24,052 nucleotides of DNA, taken from positions 1 through 24,052 of the IMG/VR virus record IMGVR_UViG_3300011116_000462; one strand, given 5' to 3'. The first letter of the stretch is position 1, and the number at the start of each line of letters is the position of its first letter. This DNA is from a virus. The notes under the pieces were generated by a model, which was not told the origin of the DNA, ran no database searches, and was given only the letters and a program-made list of their open reading frames with translations. Both the position numbers and the translations under genes were made by a program. Below are positions 5,533 through 12,813 of the stretch, one piece after another.

Positions 5533-5767
5533 CGCTCGTAAAGTGCAAGAGGATCGTCGTCGTGACGCTCGCGGCGGCGACGACGAGTCCACTCCATGCG
5601 ACGATGCTGCGGCGCGACATCTGCGTCGACACTTCGGCTCCCTGCCGATGCGCCTCCGCCGTCTCGAGCTTTCGCAGGCGTCCATTCAGATCCTTGCGAT
5701 ACCCGTGCACCTCGTCGCGGAGATCCGCGAGCATCGTGTAGAGCCGATCGACGTCCCCCGCAGTCAT
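5525..5767 (-). CDS. Coiled-coil plus transmembrane protein, holin-like
   Basis: The protein has 80 residues from the ATG at 5767. A charged helical part (about 3-45, DVDRLYTMLADLRDEVHGYR and KDLNGRLRKLETAEAHRQGA) is followed by one membrane segment at about 57-76 (IVAWSGLVVAAASVTTTILL). This N-terminal coiled coil plus C-terminal membrane anchor is the layout of XhlA/hemolysin-type lysis accessory proteins. The frame is open to 5896, but that part overlaps the C1q-like gene. The start lies four bases after that gene's TAG. With the neighbouring holin it may form a two-component holin or holin-antiholin pair; which one is which cannot be told. Confidence 0.6.
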   Translation of the reverse strand: MTAGDVDRLYTMLADLRDEVHGYRKDLNGRLRKLETAEAHRQGAEVSTQMSRRSIVAWSGLVVAAASVTTTILLHFTSAL

Positions 5768-5771
5768 CGCA

Positions 5772-6308
5772 CTACGAGTTTCGGCCAACCCACGAGAGTG
5801 TGAGGCGCGTCTGGCCATTTGTTTCGCTGGCGTTTCCACCGAGGATGTACGCCGACCCGCCTGTGAACGTGACGCGAGCGCCGATCTGATCGCCACTTGT
5901 CAGGTAGAGCAGTCCGGACACATTGATAAAGGCGTCGGTAGAGGTTCCCGTGTTCTCCATCTCTAGGACCGCGCTGCCGTTCTTGAGAATGCCTCCCCTG
6001 ACGCGCGTGACGGTCGCCGTGGCAGTCACATACGAGACGAAACCAATGAGATATAGGCCGGTCGTCTGCACGGTCACGTACGTCGGAGTCGACGCATTCC
6101 ACATGCCGTCATTGTCGGACGTCGTATCCGACGCCGACCACGAGATCGCCGCCTGATTGGTGTACGAGCTGAGGTTCGTGCTGCGATAGACCTTGACCAT
6201 CGCCGGCACGACGAGGTTGTTGACGGCGGTCGATGCGACGTTCAGCTGGGCGGCGGTGAGGACGCTACCGGCGGTGAAAGTCGTGACAGTGCCGTACGTC
6301 TTCGCCAT
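5772..6308 (-). CDS. C1q/TNF-like tail protein, possible receptor-binding protein
   Basis: The protein has 178 residues. The first 35 (MAKTYGTVTTFTAGSVLTAA, then QLNVASTAVNN) form an attachment segment often seen in phage tail-tip proteins. From about residue 36 to the end the pattern fits a C1q-like jelly roll: VYRSTNLSSYTNQAAISWSA, TTGLYLIGFVSYV, ILKNGSAVLE, LYLTSGDQIGARVTF and TRLTLSWVG. Such domains trimerise and bind surface ligands, and the gene follows the tail hub gene, so it may contact the host. The ATG has no Shine-Dalgarno; instead a TACTAT box ends 7 nt upstream, suggesting a leaderless transcript. Confidence 0.68.
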   Translation of the reverse strand: MAKTYGTVTTFTAGSVLTAAQLNVASTAVNNLVVPAMVKVYRSTNLSSYTNQAAISWSASDTTSDNDGMWNASTPTYVTVQTTGLYLIGFVSYVTATATVTRVRGGILKNGSAVLEMENTGTSTDAFINVSGLLYLTSGDQIGARVTFTGGSAYILGGNASETNGQTRLTLSWVGRNS

Positions 6309-6310
6309 GC

Positions 6311-6333
6311 GCTAGATAGTACTAAACGCTAGT
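6311..6333. promoter_or_regulatory. Tandem TAGTACTA palindromes and possible leaderless promoter
   Basis: The 26-nt gap holds two copies of the palindrome TAGTACTA, 14 bp apart. The downstream copy provides TACTAT (6316-6321) ending 7 nt before the ATG at 6308. The wider form RGTACTATSTA is shared with the sites at 10645-10650 and 12799-12804. No -35 box is recognisable. Confidence 0.42.
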
Positions 6334-6334
6334 A

Positions 6335-7705
6335 CTAGAATCCGAGCACCACGCTCGGATCATTCAGCTTGCCGTACACGGTCGAGTCGAGAATCAGCGC
6401 GACGCCGTACGTCGCGGCGAGGCGGAATCGGACCTGGTGCGAGTCGGGTCGGATGTCGTGCTCGATGCCGATGATCTCGCAGTTTTGGCGAATCTGCGGC
6501 GCGGTCGAGATACTCGACGAGGCTACGGTCGTCTGGCCGAGCGCTGCACCACCCGTCATCGCGCGACGCTGCGCGGGGCTCTGATTCAGCACCTGCACGC
6601 TCGCGACGGTCCCCGCGCTCGTGTACGCATCCGTCGTCGTCGTGACCGGATTCGGCGTGAACTTCACGTTCACGACGTTCGTCAAGTCGAGTGCGAGGAT
6701 CTGCGCCTGCTGCGCCGCCGACAACGAGGAGAGCTCGAGCGTGATCGTGTCGAATCGCAACTCGGGCTGGCCGTACTGGCCGACGAGATAGTTGGCGAGC
6801 GCGAGCGCGTTCGCATCCGTGTCCGTCAACAGGCCCGACTCGTCGAGCGTGTTGATGCCGTACAACGCGATCGAGTCCGTAGCGCTCGCGGTCTGCGTCA
6901 CACCACCCGCGCGCGTCACATTCACCCGGTTGTAGAGCAGCTCGGTCCCGTACGCGACCTCGACACCCGTGTACGGAATGCCCGTCCCATCATCCGCGAA
7001 CGTGACACTGCCAACGACGCTCGCCGTGTTCCGATCCTTGAACGTCGCCGATCCCGCGCTTGAGATGAAAAACGAGCCGGCCTCCGTCATCTCGACGAGC
7101 TGCAGGTACTCGAGCGCGTTCGTGTTCTGCGCGATCACGTCCGCCTGGAGCGTCTGCTGCCCCGTGTCGATCGCGCGCGCCGCGGCCGGCCACGCGACCT
7201 CGCTCTTCGACAAGACGCTGCTGATCCGCGCACCACTCGCCTGACTCGTCGCCGTCGCCAGCGCGAGAACCTGCTTCGACAAGACTGCGAAGCCGTCGAC
7301 GCAGACCGCGACGGCGTCCGACTGGCCCGAGATGTCGTACGACAGATTCCAATCGTCGACGAGGCCGCTGAAGACGAAGCTGCCAGCCGCGTAGATATTC
7401 ATCTGCTTACGCGGCACGATGTTCGGATAGAGCGGACTCGCGCTCTGCGTCGGATCGAACGTGCGATCCTGATTCTTCAAGACGATCGTCGCGCTGCCAG
7501 TCTGGAACCGGTCGAGCTCGCGACTACGCCCACGACTGATCGTGACGCTCTTCGCGTACGCGCTGATGTCGGTGTACCACGTTCCGCCGAGCGTGTACGA
7601 GACGCCGTCCAGCACGCCGCGCGTCGGATCGTCGAGGACGAAGTACGAGTTACCGAACGTGCTCGGATCGAGACCGAGCTGGACGCTGAGAGTCGGCGTC
7701 GGCAT
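6335..7705 (-). CDS. Minor tail protein, tail hub or baseplate-like
   Basis: A 456-residue beta-rich protein. The N-terminal part, with TDISAYAKSVTISRGRSREL and DRFQTGSATIVLKNQDRTFD, is the DISxYV...GRxxELDRFQ...G motif of the actinophage minor tail proteins that follow the tape measure. The rest includes YAAGSFVFSGLVDDWN and RQNCEIIGIEHDIRPDSHQV, typical of hub domains related to Dit/Tal proteins. It should close the distal end of the tail tube and carry the receptor-binding proteins. Its ATG shares a base with the tape measure stop (TAATG), so it is translationally coupled. Confidence 0.82.
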   Translation of the reverse strand: MPTPTLSVQLGLDPSTFGNSYFVLDDPTRGVLDGVSYTLGGTWYTDISAYAKSVTISRGRSRELDRFQTGSATIVLKNQDRTFDPTQSASPLYPNIVPRKQMNIYAAGSFVFSGLVDDWNLSYDISGQSDAVAVCVDGFAVLSKQVLALATATSQASGARISSVLSKSEVAWPAAARAIDTGQQTLQADVIAQNTNALEYLQLVEMTEAGSFFISSAGSATFKDRNTASVVGSVTFADDGTGIPYTGVEVAYGTELLYNRVNVTRAGGVTQTASATDSIALYGINTLDESGLLTDTDANALALANYLVGQYGQPELRFDTITLELSSLSAAQQAQILALDLTNVVNVKFTPNPVTTTTDAYTSAGTVASVQVLNQSPAQRRAMTGGAALGQTTVASSSISTAPQIRQNCEIIGIEHDIRPDSHQVRFRLAATYGVALILDSTVYGKLNDPSVVLGF

Positions 7706-10041
7706 TAGGCGCTCGCGAAGACGGGCCCGTTGCGTCGCTCATACGTCTTGATCGCCTTCACGACGACACGACCGAGCTCGTTCGGATCAGTCCCCACGCC
7801 CGCGTTGATCGTCACGTAATAGTTCGTGTCGCCGACCGCGTCACCGAACGCCTTCCGCATCATCACCGCAGCACGATCACTCGACAGCGGAATCACCGCC
7901 TCAGCGCCGGCCTCGCCCGCGACAACGCGACGACCCGTCAGGATGCCACCAAGCGCGAGACCATAATCACTCTTCGCCGGCTTCGACCCGATGATGCTCT
8001 TCAACGTGTCGTTCGCCTTCGCGATCGCCGCCGAGCTCGCATCCGAGTCCTTCAGCGTCTTGATCTTGTCGCGCTGACGCGACACGCGCTCCTGCCATCG
8101 GCTGATCGCCTCGCGGTACGCGGCTCGAGCACTCGCCGTGACCGGCCCCTCGTTGAATCCGCCAGGCATGCCGATGTCCGGCAGGATGCCGAGACCCGAC
8201 AGTCCCGCGATGTTCGTGATGTCGAGTGCCGCGTTCTTGATCGTCTTGTATGCCAGGCTGAACGCCTTCGCGAACGCGACACCCATCCCCGTGCCCGTGT
8301 CCTTCCCGACGATCTTGTCGAGCTCGGCCGCGAACGTCTTCGCGCTCATCTTCCCCGCGTTGAACGACGCGACGAGATCGTCGATCTTCTTCTGGTTCGC
8401 CTTGTTCGCGTCGTCGACGGCGCGCTGCCTGAGCGTCGACTCCTTCTCGTAGAGGAACTGGTCAAGGTCGAGCTGGGCCTGCGCGTACTCGGCGCTGCCC
8501 TTCGTCTGCGCGGCGAGGTTCGCGCGCAGCTGCGACTCGGTGAGCGCGAACTGGCGATCCTGCAACCCGCGACCCTTCGCGTCGAGCTGCGCCTGCGTGC
8601 CAAAGCCGGGCCCGGTGAGCTTTGCCTGCGTCGCCTCGCTCAGCATCCCTCCGAGCGACGCTCCGAGACCAGCGAGATTGCCGCGCGCCATGTTGATCGC
8701 GGCGCGCACGTCACTGGTCAGGATGCGCGCAGTCGACTCGGGATCGAGCAGGCGCTTGCCCTGACGGACGCCTCCGCTGATCGCGCTCGCGATCTTCGAG
8801 CCGACATCGCCGAGTCCGGGAATGTTCGACACCCAGTCGAGGATCTTCTGACCGACCTCGAGCGGATGCGACTTGATGTACCCCTCGATTCCCTCGAGGA
8901 CGCCACGCATCAGCTCAGCGCCCTTCTCGCCTGCCCACTGAGCGATGTACGTCGGGTTCAACAGTCCGTTCAGGATCTGCGCGACTCGACGAGTGCTGAT
9001 ATTGACGTCTGTCGCTCCGCCGAAGATGCTTGCCGCGAGGTTCCGACCGAGGCGCCGACCGAGGCCGCGCAGCTGAACGTTCAGCTTCGCGTCGACCGAC
9101 TCGACGAAACGAATGACCTGCTCGTTCCCTGGCGGGATGAACTCGACACGCACGCCACTCGTCGGGCTCCGGATCGTCTTCAGCTGCGGCTGCGTCCACC
9201 ACCTGTAGAAACGCTGAATCAGACTGCCGGCTGACTCGAACACGAAACTCAGTCGCGCCTGGAATCCGTCTCGCGCGCTCAAGTCGCGAACGAAACTCGC
9301 GACGCTTGTTGCCGCGTTTGCGAGCGTCGGCATGAAGATGCTGACCAGATCACTAGCCATGTTCCGGAACGTCTCGCGCGCGATCGCGAGCTGCCCCGGA
9401 AGCGTTCTGCCGTACGCAGCCGCCGACCCGCCAACCTGCGTCTCGAGCTCGTGCAGGATGATCTTCTGCGCCTTCATCACGTCGCCCGACTCGACGAGCG
9501 CCTTGATCGTCTTCTTCTGATCCTCCGAGAACTGGATACCGACGCGACTGAGCGCGGACAGGCCCTTGATCGGATCGTTCAGCGCCTTCCCGACCAGGAT
9601 CGCGCTCGAGTTGAGATCCTTATGGAACGCGACCGACAGGTCCGCGGTGATCCTGGTCGCCTGCGAGAAGACGTCATTGCCCTTGCCCGTCTCGTTCCGG
9701 ATCTTCGTGAACGTGAGGAGCAGGTTCTCGGCGCTCTTGACGGCCTCATCATCCATGCCGCTCTTGTTCATGATCGACGTCGCGAGCTCGTCGATCTGCT
9801 TCGCGGTGACGTGCGCCGCGCCACCGGTCGACTTCAGCACGGCCGCGGTCTGCGCGCTGACCTTCTCCGCCTGCACGAACTCGTCGACGCCGACTCGCAT
9901 CGTCGCGACGAGCGCGCCAACACCAGCAGCTCCCGCGGCGATCAGTCCGACTTTCGCGAGCGAGCCGAGGCTCATCTCAGCGCCGCGAATCTTCCTCGTC
10001 AGGCCGCTGATGTCAGCGTCGATAGGAACGATGACAGCCAC
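7705..10041 (-). CDS. Tail tape measure protein
   Basis: The protein has 778 residues. It opens with IVPIDADISGLTRKIRGAEM and a hydrophobic helix at about 29-47 (AKVGLIAAGAAGVGALVAT). A long helical region follows with AQTAAVLKSTGGAAHVTAKQ and RVGIQFSEDQKKTIKALVES, both typical of tape measures. The end is GEAGAEAVIPLSSDRAAVMM, a conserved tape measure tail. The length suggests a tail of roughly 115-120 nm by the usual 1.5 angstrom per residue rule. It sets tail length inside the tube and is probably ejected with the DNA. The GTG start overlaps the stop of the gp10-like gene (TAGTG). Confidence 0.93.
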   Translation of the reverse strand: MAVIVPIDADISGLTRKIRGAEMSLGSLAKVGLIAAGAAGVGALVATMRVGVDEFVQAEKVSAQTAAVLKSTGGAAHVTAKQIDELATSIMNKSGMDDEAVKSAENLLLTFTKIRNETGKGNDVFSQATRITADLSVAFHKDLNSSAILVGKALNDPIKGLSALSRVGIQFSEDQKKTIKALVESGDVMKAQKIILHELETQVGGSAAAYGRTLPGQLAIARETFRNMASDLVSIFMPTLANAATSVASFVRDLSARDGFQARLSFVFESAGSLIQRFYRWWTQPQLKTIRSPTSGVRVEFIPPGNEQVIRFVESVDAKLNVQLRGLGRRLGRNLAASIFGGATDVNISTRRVAQILNGLLNPTYIAQWAGEKGAELMRGVLEGIEGYIKSHPLEVGQKILDWVSNIPGLGDVGSKIASAISGGVRQGKRLLDPESTARILTSDVRAAINMARGNLAGLGASLGGMLSEATQAKLTGPGFGTQAQLDAKGRGLQDRQFALTESQLRANLAAQTKGSAEYAQAQLDLDQFLYEKESTLRQRAVDDANKANQKKIDDLVASFNAGKMSAKTFAAELDKIVGKDTGTGMGVAFAKAFSLAYKTIKNAALDITNIAGLSGLGILPDIGMPGGFNEGPVTASARAAYREAISRWQERVSRQRDKIKTLKDSDASSAAIAKANDTLKSIIGSKPAKSDYGLALGGILTGRRVVAGEAGAEAVIPLSSDRAAVMMRKAFGDAVGDTNYYVTINAGVGTDPNELGRVVVKAIKTYERRNGPVFASA

Positions 10042-10616
10042 TAGCGACGCACCCCAGCGCGCTTACGCAGCTCCTCGTTGATCGTCTTCTCCATGTCGCG
10101 CTTCGCGCGCTCAACGCTCGCAGTCGTCGTGTCGCGATGCTTCTCGACCGTCGGCCACATGTAGCGCGATGCCTGACCGAATCGACTCGACAGGTTCGAC
10201 GCGAACACGTTCGGACGCTTCCGACCCGCCAGGTCGAACATCTGGCCCGCCGCGTCATTCTGTCGAAGCGCGACGAGCGCGCGACGCCCCGTGAATCCCT
10301 TCACGCGCTTGCGCTGAACGATGATCCCGATCTTCCGCTTCGCACTACCCGAATCCCACACCGGCGACGCACTACCACCCTCCGTCGACGGCTTCTTCGA
10401 CCCGTACCGAAGCGCACCACTCGACGACGCACTCGACGACGACGCGACCCACCGACTCAGCGGAGGCGACGACGGGATCGAGCCCTTAGCAGCCTGCGCG
10501 ACCGGCTTGAGATCATCCTTCATCCGCTTGCGCGCCTCACGAACAAGCACCGGGTCGATCTTCTGCAGCGTCTCCAACGCGTGATTCAACCCGATCGGTT
10601 TGGTACTAGAAGCCAC
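10041..10616 (-). CDS. HK97 gp10-like tail or neck protein
   Basis: The protein has 191 residues. The N-terminal helices LVREARKRMKDDLKPVAQAA and KGSIPSS resemble the HK97 gp10 family (L.KA...K.V...AK...P). A Ser-rich stretch (about 57-67) and a basic middle (KRKIGIIVQRKRVKGF) follow, then a helical C-terminus (about 160-188). The GTG at 10616 has GGGTGA just upstream. In HK97-type genomes a gp10-like gene sits before the major tail protein, whereas here it lies between the chaperones and the tape measure. It may be a tail-completion protein that moved or a distinct minor tail protein. Confidence 0.55.
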   Translation of the reverse strand: MASSTKPIGLNHALETLQKIDPVLVREARKRMKDDLKPVAQAAKGSIPSSPPLSRWVASSSSASSSGALRYGSKKPSTEGGSASPVWDSGSAKRKIGIIVQRKRVKGFTGRRALVALRQNDAAGQMFDLAGRKRPNVFASNLSSRFGQASRYMWPTVEKHRDTTTASVERAKRDMEKTINEELRKRAGVRR

Positions 10617-10637
10617 GAATCACCCGCACGTCGATTA

Positions 10638-10650
10638 GACGTACATAGTA
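10638..10650 (-). promoter_or_regulatory. Candidate -10 element TACTAT before the gp10-like gene
   Basis: GGGTACTATGTAC on the minus strand repeats the RGTACTATSTA pattern seen before the adaptor and C1q-like genes. Here the predicted start site, near 10637, leaves a leader of about 20 nt that contains GGGTGA before the GTG. There is no recognisable -35 box. Confidence 0.35.
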
Positions 10651-10677
10651 CCCGACAGCATCCGAGCGCCTCTGGTA

Positions 10678-11087
10678 CTAATCCTCGCTCGAGGCCTGCA
10701 CGTTCCGCCAGTGAATGTACCGCAGCATCGTCTCGATCATCCGATCACTGCTCTGCAAGAGCAAGCTCGGAGCGATGCCGGTCTCTACTGCGAGACCAGC
10801 GATGAGCCAGTGCTTGGAGGACTCTCCAAAGGGACGATCTCCTCCGCCTCCTCACCCGACAAGTCCTCGAGCGTGCTCGTCCACTCCATGTACGCCAGAG
10901 TCGTCTTCCCGAGCCGCTGCAGCGCGTGCCACGCGAGCCACGACAGGTACGACACGCGCGGCGCGTCCGCGATCACGCTGATCGGCAGGTTGAACTCCTG
11001 CTCGAACGCGACCATGTCGACGATCTCGCTCGTCACGAGAATCGGCGCCGCAGCGTCCTTCGTCTTGATGTTGAAGCTGATCTGCAC
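10678..11087 (-). CDS. Tail assembly chaperones G and GT with programmed -1 frameshift
   Basis: The zero-frame product is 100 aa (10785-11087, start GTG with AAGGGG 7 nt upstream). It runs from MQISFNIKTKDAAAPILVTS through FEQEFNLPISVIADAPRVSY to GSSLVSQ. At 10827-10833 the minus strand reads C-CCT-TTG, a canonical CCCTTTG slippery heptamer. Slipping back one base opens a frame encoding GESSKHWLIAGLAVETGIAP, SLLLQSSDRMIETMLRYIHW and RNVQASSED, which ends at the TAG at 10678-10680. The product is about 136 aa. This follows the G/GT arrangement of lambda and most siphophages, in which both products coat the tape measure during tail assembly. A short stem (10814-10829) overlaps the slip site. 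Confidence 0.85.
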
Positions 11088-11103
11088 GATAGACCCCTTC
11101 TAC

Positions 11104-11117
11104 GCCCCGTCAGGGGC
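11104..11117 (-). terminator. Short hairpin between major tail protein and chaperone genes
   Basis: GCCCC (loop TGAC) GGGGC on the minus strand lies 12 nt after the major tail protein stop, with no U-tract. It may partly reduce expression of the chaperones and later genes relative to the abundant tail tube protein, or protect the 3' end. Confidence 0.4.
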
Positions 11118-11129
11118 TATGCGGCTTGG

Positions 11130-11534
11130 TTAGGACGTCGCCTTGGTGATGGCGCCCGAGATCGGCCAGGTCTGGCTCGACGTGGCGAGATCGCCGACCG
11201 CGCCGTTGACCGGGTTCCACTCCGTCACGAGGACCGAGAACGTGTACGACGGATTCGCGGTCGACACGGCCGACCCGTTCGGCTTCACGACCATCGTGAC
11301 GGCAGTGCCGCCGACGAGCGGGTAGACGAGACCCTCGACGGCCGAGTAGTCCTGGTGCACGTCGAGCTGGACCTTGTTGTCGATCAGGCCGGCGACGCGC
11401 GTGCGCGCCGTGTTGCCGAACGCGGTCGTCTCGACCTCGTTGACGCTGGAGGTGACCGTGATCTGGCGGACGTAGCTCGAGATGTCGGTGCCGGCGAGCG
11501 TGACGTTCGCGTTGGTGAGTACGAGCTTTGCCAT
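11130..11534 (-). CDS. Major tail protein (tail tube subunit)
   Basis: The protein has 134 residues, beta-rich throughout. Typical tube-protein features are AKLVLTNANVTLAGTDISSY at the start, VRQITVTSSVNEVETTAFGN and the closing PNPVNGAVGDLATSSQ-like segment (WNPVNGAVGDLATSSQTWPI). The pattern VTLAGTDIS...V....EVETTAFG is shared by tube proteins of many actinophages. Its place, directly before the frameshifting chaperones and the tape measure, is canonical. A TTGTAGAAT box at about 11597-11605, inside the preceding gene, matches the one before the capsid gene and may be its own promoter. Confidence 0.9.
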   Translation of the reverse strand: MAKLVLTNANVTLAGTDISSYVRQITVTSSVNEVETTAFGNTARTRVAGLIDNKVQLDVHQDYSAVEGLVYPLVGGTAVTMVVKPNGSAVSTANPSYTFSVLVTEWNPVNGAVGDLATSSQTWPISGAITKATS

Positions 11535-11537
11535 GAC

Positions 11538-11762
11538 TTACGCTGTCTCCGCGAGGGTAGTAGAGTCCGTACCAGCAAGTGCTGGAACGCTTGTAGATTC
11601 TACAACAGCGTCCACCCGCTCCCGCTGCTTTTTGGTATTCGGCACGATCCACCCGATCTGCACGAGATGCGCCTCGTCAGTCAACTCGCTCGCCTTCACG
11701 ATCTCGCCAGCCTTCTTGCCATTGACGAGCAGCGGCGCAGTGATGATGAACTCGCGACTCAC
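11538..11762 (-). CDS. Small protein upstream of the major tail protein
   Basis: The protein has 74 residues from the GTG at 11762, which overlaps the previous stop (GTGA); the longer frame to 11846 is a shadow. The N-terminal half (VSREFIITAPLLVNGKKAGE, then IVKASELTDEAHLVQIGWIV) looks like a small beta domain with the xGxxV..seLte..a..L...G pattern found in small phage-head/neck proteins. The C-terminal third is Ser/Thr/Ala rich and probably disordered. The coding sequence contains an inverted repeat (11591-11605) around TAGAAT. Its function is unknown; a neck or tail accessory role follows from context only. Confidence 0.6.
   Translation of the reverse strand: MSREFIITAPLLVNGKKAGEIVKASELTDEAHLVQIGWIVPNTKKQRERVDAVVESTSVPALAGTDSTTLAETA
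11597..11605 (-). promoter_or_regulatory. TTGTAGAAT box before the major tail protein
   Basis: The nonamer TTGTAGAAT occurs twice in the window: here, 63 nt before the major tail protein ATG, and before the major capsid protein (18223-18231). TAGAAT matches five of six bases of the -10 consensus. It is embedded in an inverted repeat TTGTAG-AAT-CTACAA read on either strand. It lies inside the preceding coding region and has no clear -35 box. Confidence 0.38.
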
Positions 11763-12157
11763 GCGTACACCACGAATCGGAACTCGATGTAGAGGTACGT
11801 CGTGTCGCCCGCCTCGATCGAGCTGATGTGCGTCGCTGATTCGCAAATGCTCGCCTGCACGACACCGCCGAGCGTCGGATCAGCTTCGAGCGCGGCCGGC
11901 ACGCCATTCGGCGACAGGTACGCGTCGAGGCTGCGCTGCGTCGCGCGATCCGTCTGGCGTCCGACGATCACGCCGATCCGGTACGTCTGCGTGACCATCC
12001 CGCCGCGCATCGCGTCGTGATAGTCGACGCTGTCAAGGATCGGCCACGCCATCGGCGGATTGACCTGATCCGGCTGATAGTCGTAGACGCGCAGGCCGCT
12101 GATCGTCGCGAGCGCGGTCCCGATCGCGCTCTTCGTCTGACTGATCGTCGCGCTCAC
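11759..12157 (-). CDS. Neck or tail-terminator protein
   Basis: The protein has 132 residues. The N-terminus SATISQTKSAIGTALATISG followed by LRVYDYQPDQVNPPMAWPIL resembles the tail-terminator/minor capsid family (x..i...la.i.Gl.v..y.pd....P.a.....). It continues with beta strands YRIGVIVGRQTD and YLYIEFRFVVYA and a helical SLDAYLSPNG segment. Such proteins cap the tail tube and join it to the neck. The GTG start overlaps the adaptor stop (TAGTG), and its own stop overlaps the next start (GTGA). The fold is a judgement from pattern and position. Confidence 0.68.
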   Translation of the reverse strand: MSATISQTKSAIGTALATISGLRVYDYQPDQVNPPMAWPILDSVDYHDAMRGGMVTQTYRIGVIVGRQTDRATQRSLDAYLSPNGVPAALEADPTLGGVVQASICESATHISSIEAGDTTYLYIEFRFVVYA

Positions 12158-12792
12158 TAGACGAGCGTGACCATCTTGCGGTACGGATCGACGAGCATCG
12201 CGACGTCCGGGTCGATCGCGCGCGACACGCGCATCACACCCATATCTCCGAAGCCGGCGACGCCGAGCGGCGAATCGAGACGCTTGTAGAGTCGCGACGC
12301 CTGAATGATCGTGGCCTGCTCGACGACCTTCGGGACGCTCGACCAGCCCCAGTTAGCCGTGACCTGCACGAGCGCCTGCTGCCCATAGTTGGTCGACAGC
12401 GTGGGGAAGAAGTAGCGGCCGACGGCGCGGAGCCGATCATACGACCAGGCTGATCCCTCGATGATCGCGTTCAGCGGCTCGAGCTGGACATCGACGGGCG
12501 TCGCGGTCCCGCTCGGCAGGTTCCACGTGACGTCGAACACGCCGGGCGTCAGCACGCTCGACTTGAGCGTGTAGAGCGTCGTGAAGTCGTCGACCATGCA
12601 GAAGTACGGATCACGACTCGTGTAGACGCGAGTCGCGGAGCCCTGATTCCAAAAGCTCCGATTGCAGTACCCGTCGATCAGACGAGACGCGGACTCGACG
12701 CTGCCCTCGAGGAGCGTGTCATCGACGGTGTCGGTGATCCGGAGCGCGGCCTTCACCTGCGCGAGCGTGCAATAGCCATTGGTGATGCTCAC
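12157..12792 (-). CDS. Head-tail adaptor (HK97 gp6-like connector)
   Basis: The protein has 211 residues. YCTLAQVKAALRITDTVDDT followed by LLEGSVESASRLIDGYCNRS is the signature of gp6-like connectors, which sit under the portal ring. WNLPSGTATPVDVQLEPLN and VPKVVEQATIIQASRLYKRL, the latter a conserved helix, follow the same family. The GTG at 12792 has no Shine-Dalgarno; GGTACTAT ends 6 nt upstream, suggesting leaderless expression. This gene resumes the normal head-tail order that the glycan cassette interrupts after the capsid gene. Confidence 0.83.
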   Translation of the reverse strand: MSITNGYCTLAQVKAALRITDTVDDTLLEGSVESASRLIDGYCNRSFWNQGSATRVYTSRDPYFCMVDDFTTLYTLKSSVLTPGVFDVTWNLPSGTATPVDVQLEPLNAIIEGSAWSYDRLRAVGRYFFPTLSTNYGQQALVQVTANWGWSSVPKVVEQATIIQASRLYKRLDSPLGVAGFGDMGVMRVSRAIDPDVAMLVDPYRKMVTLV

Positions 12793-12798
12793 AAGTAG

Positions 12799-12804
12799 AT
12801 AGTA
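12799..12804 (-). promoter_or_regulatory. Candidate leaderless promoter TACTAT before the adaptor gene
   Basis: TTGGTACTATCTACTT leads directly into the GTG at 12792. A TANNNT -10 box six bases before the start codon would put the transcription start at or within a base or two of the GTG. The site restarts structural-gene transcription after the glycan cassette. The -35 region is not recognisable. Confidence 0.45.
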
Positions 12805-12813
12805 CCAATACGC

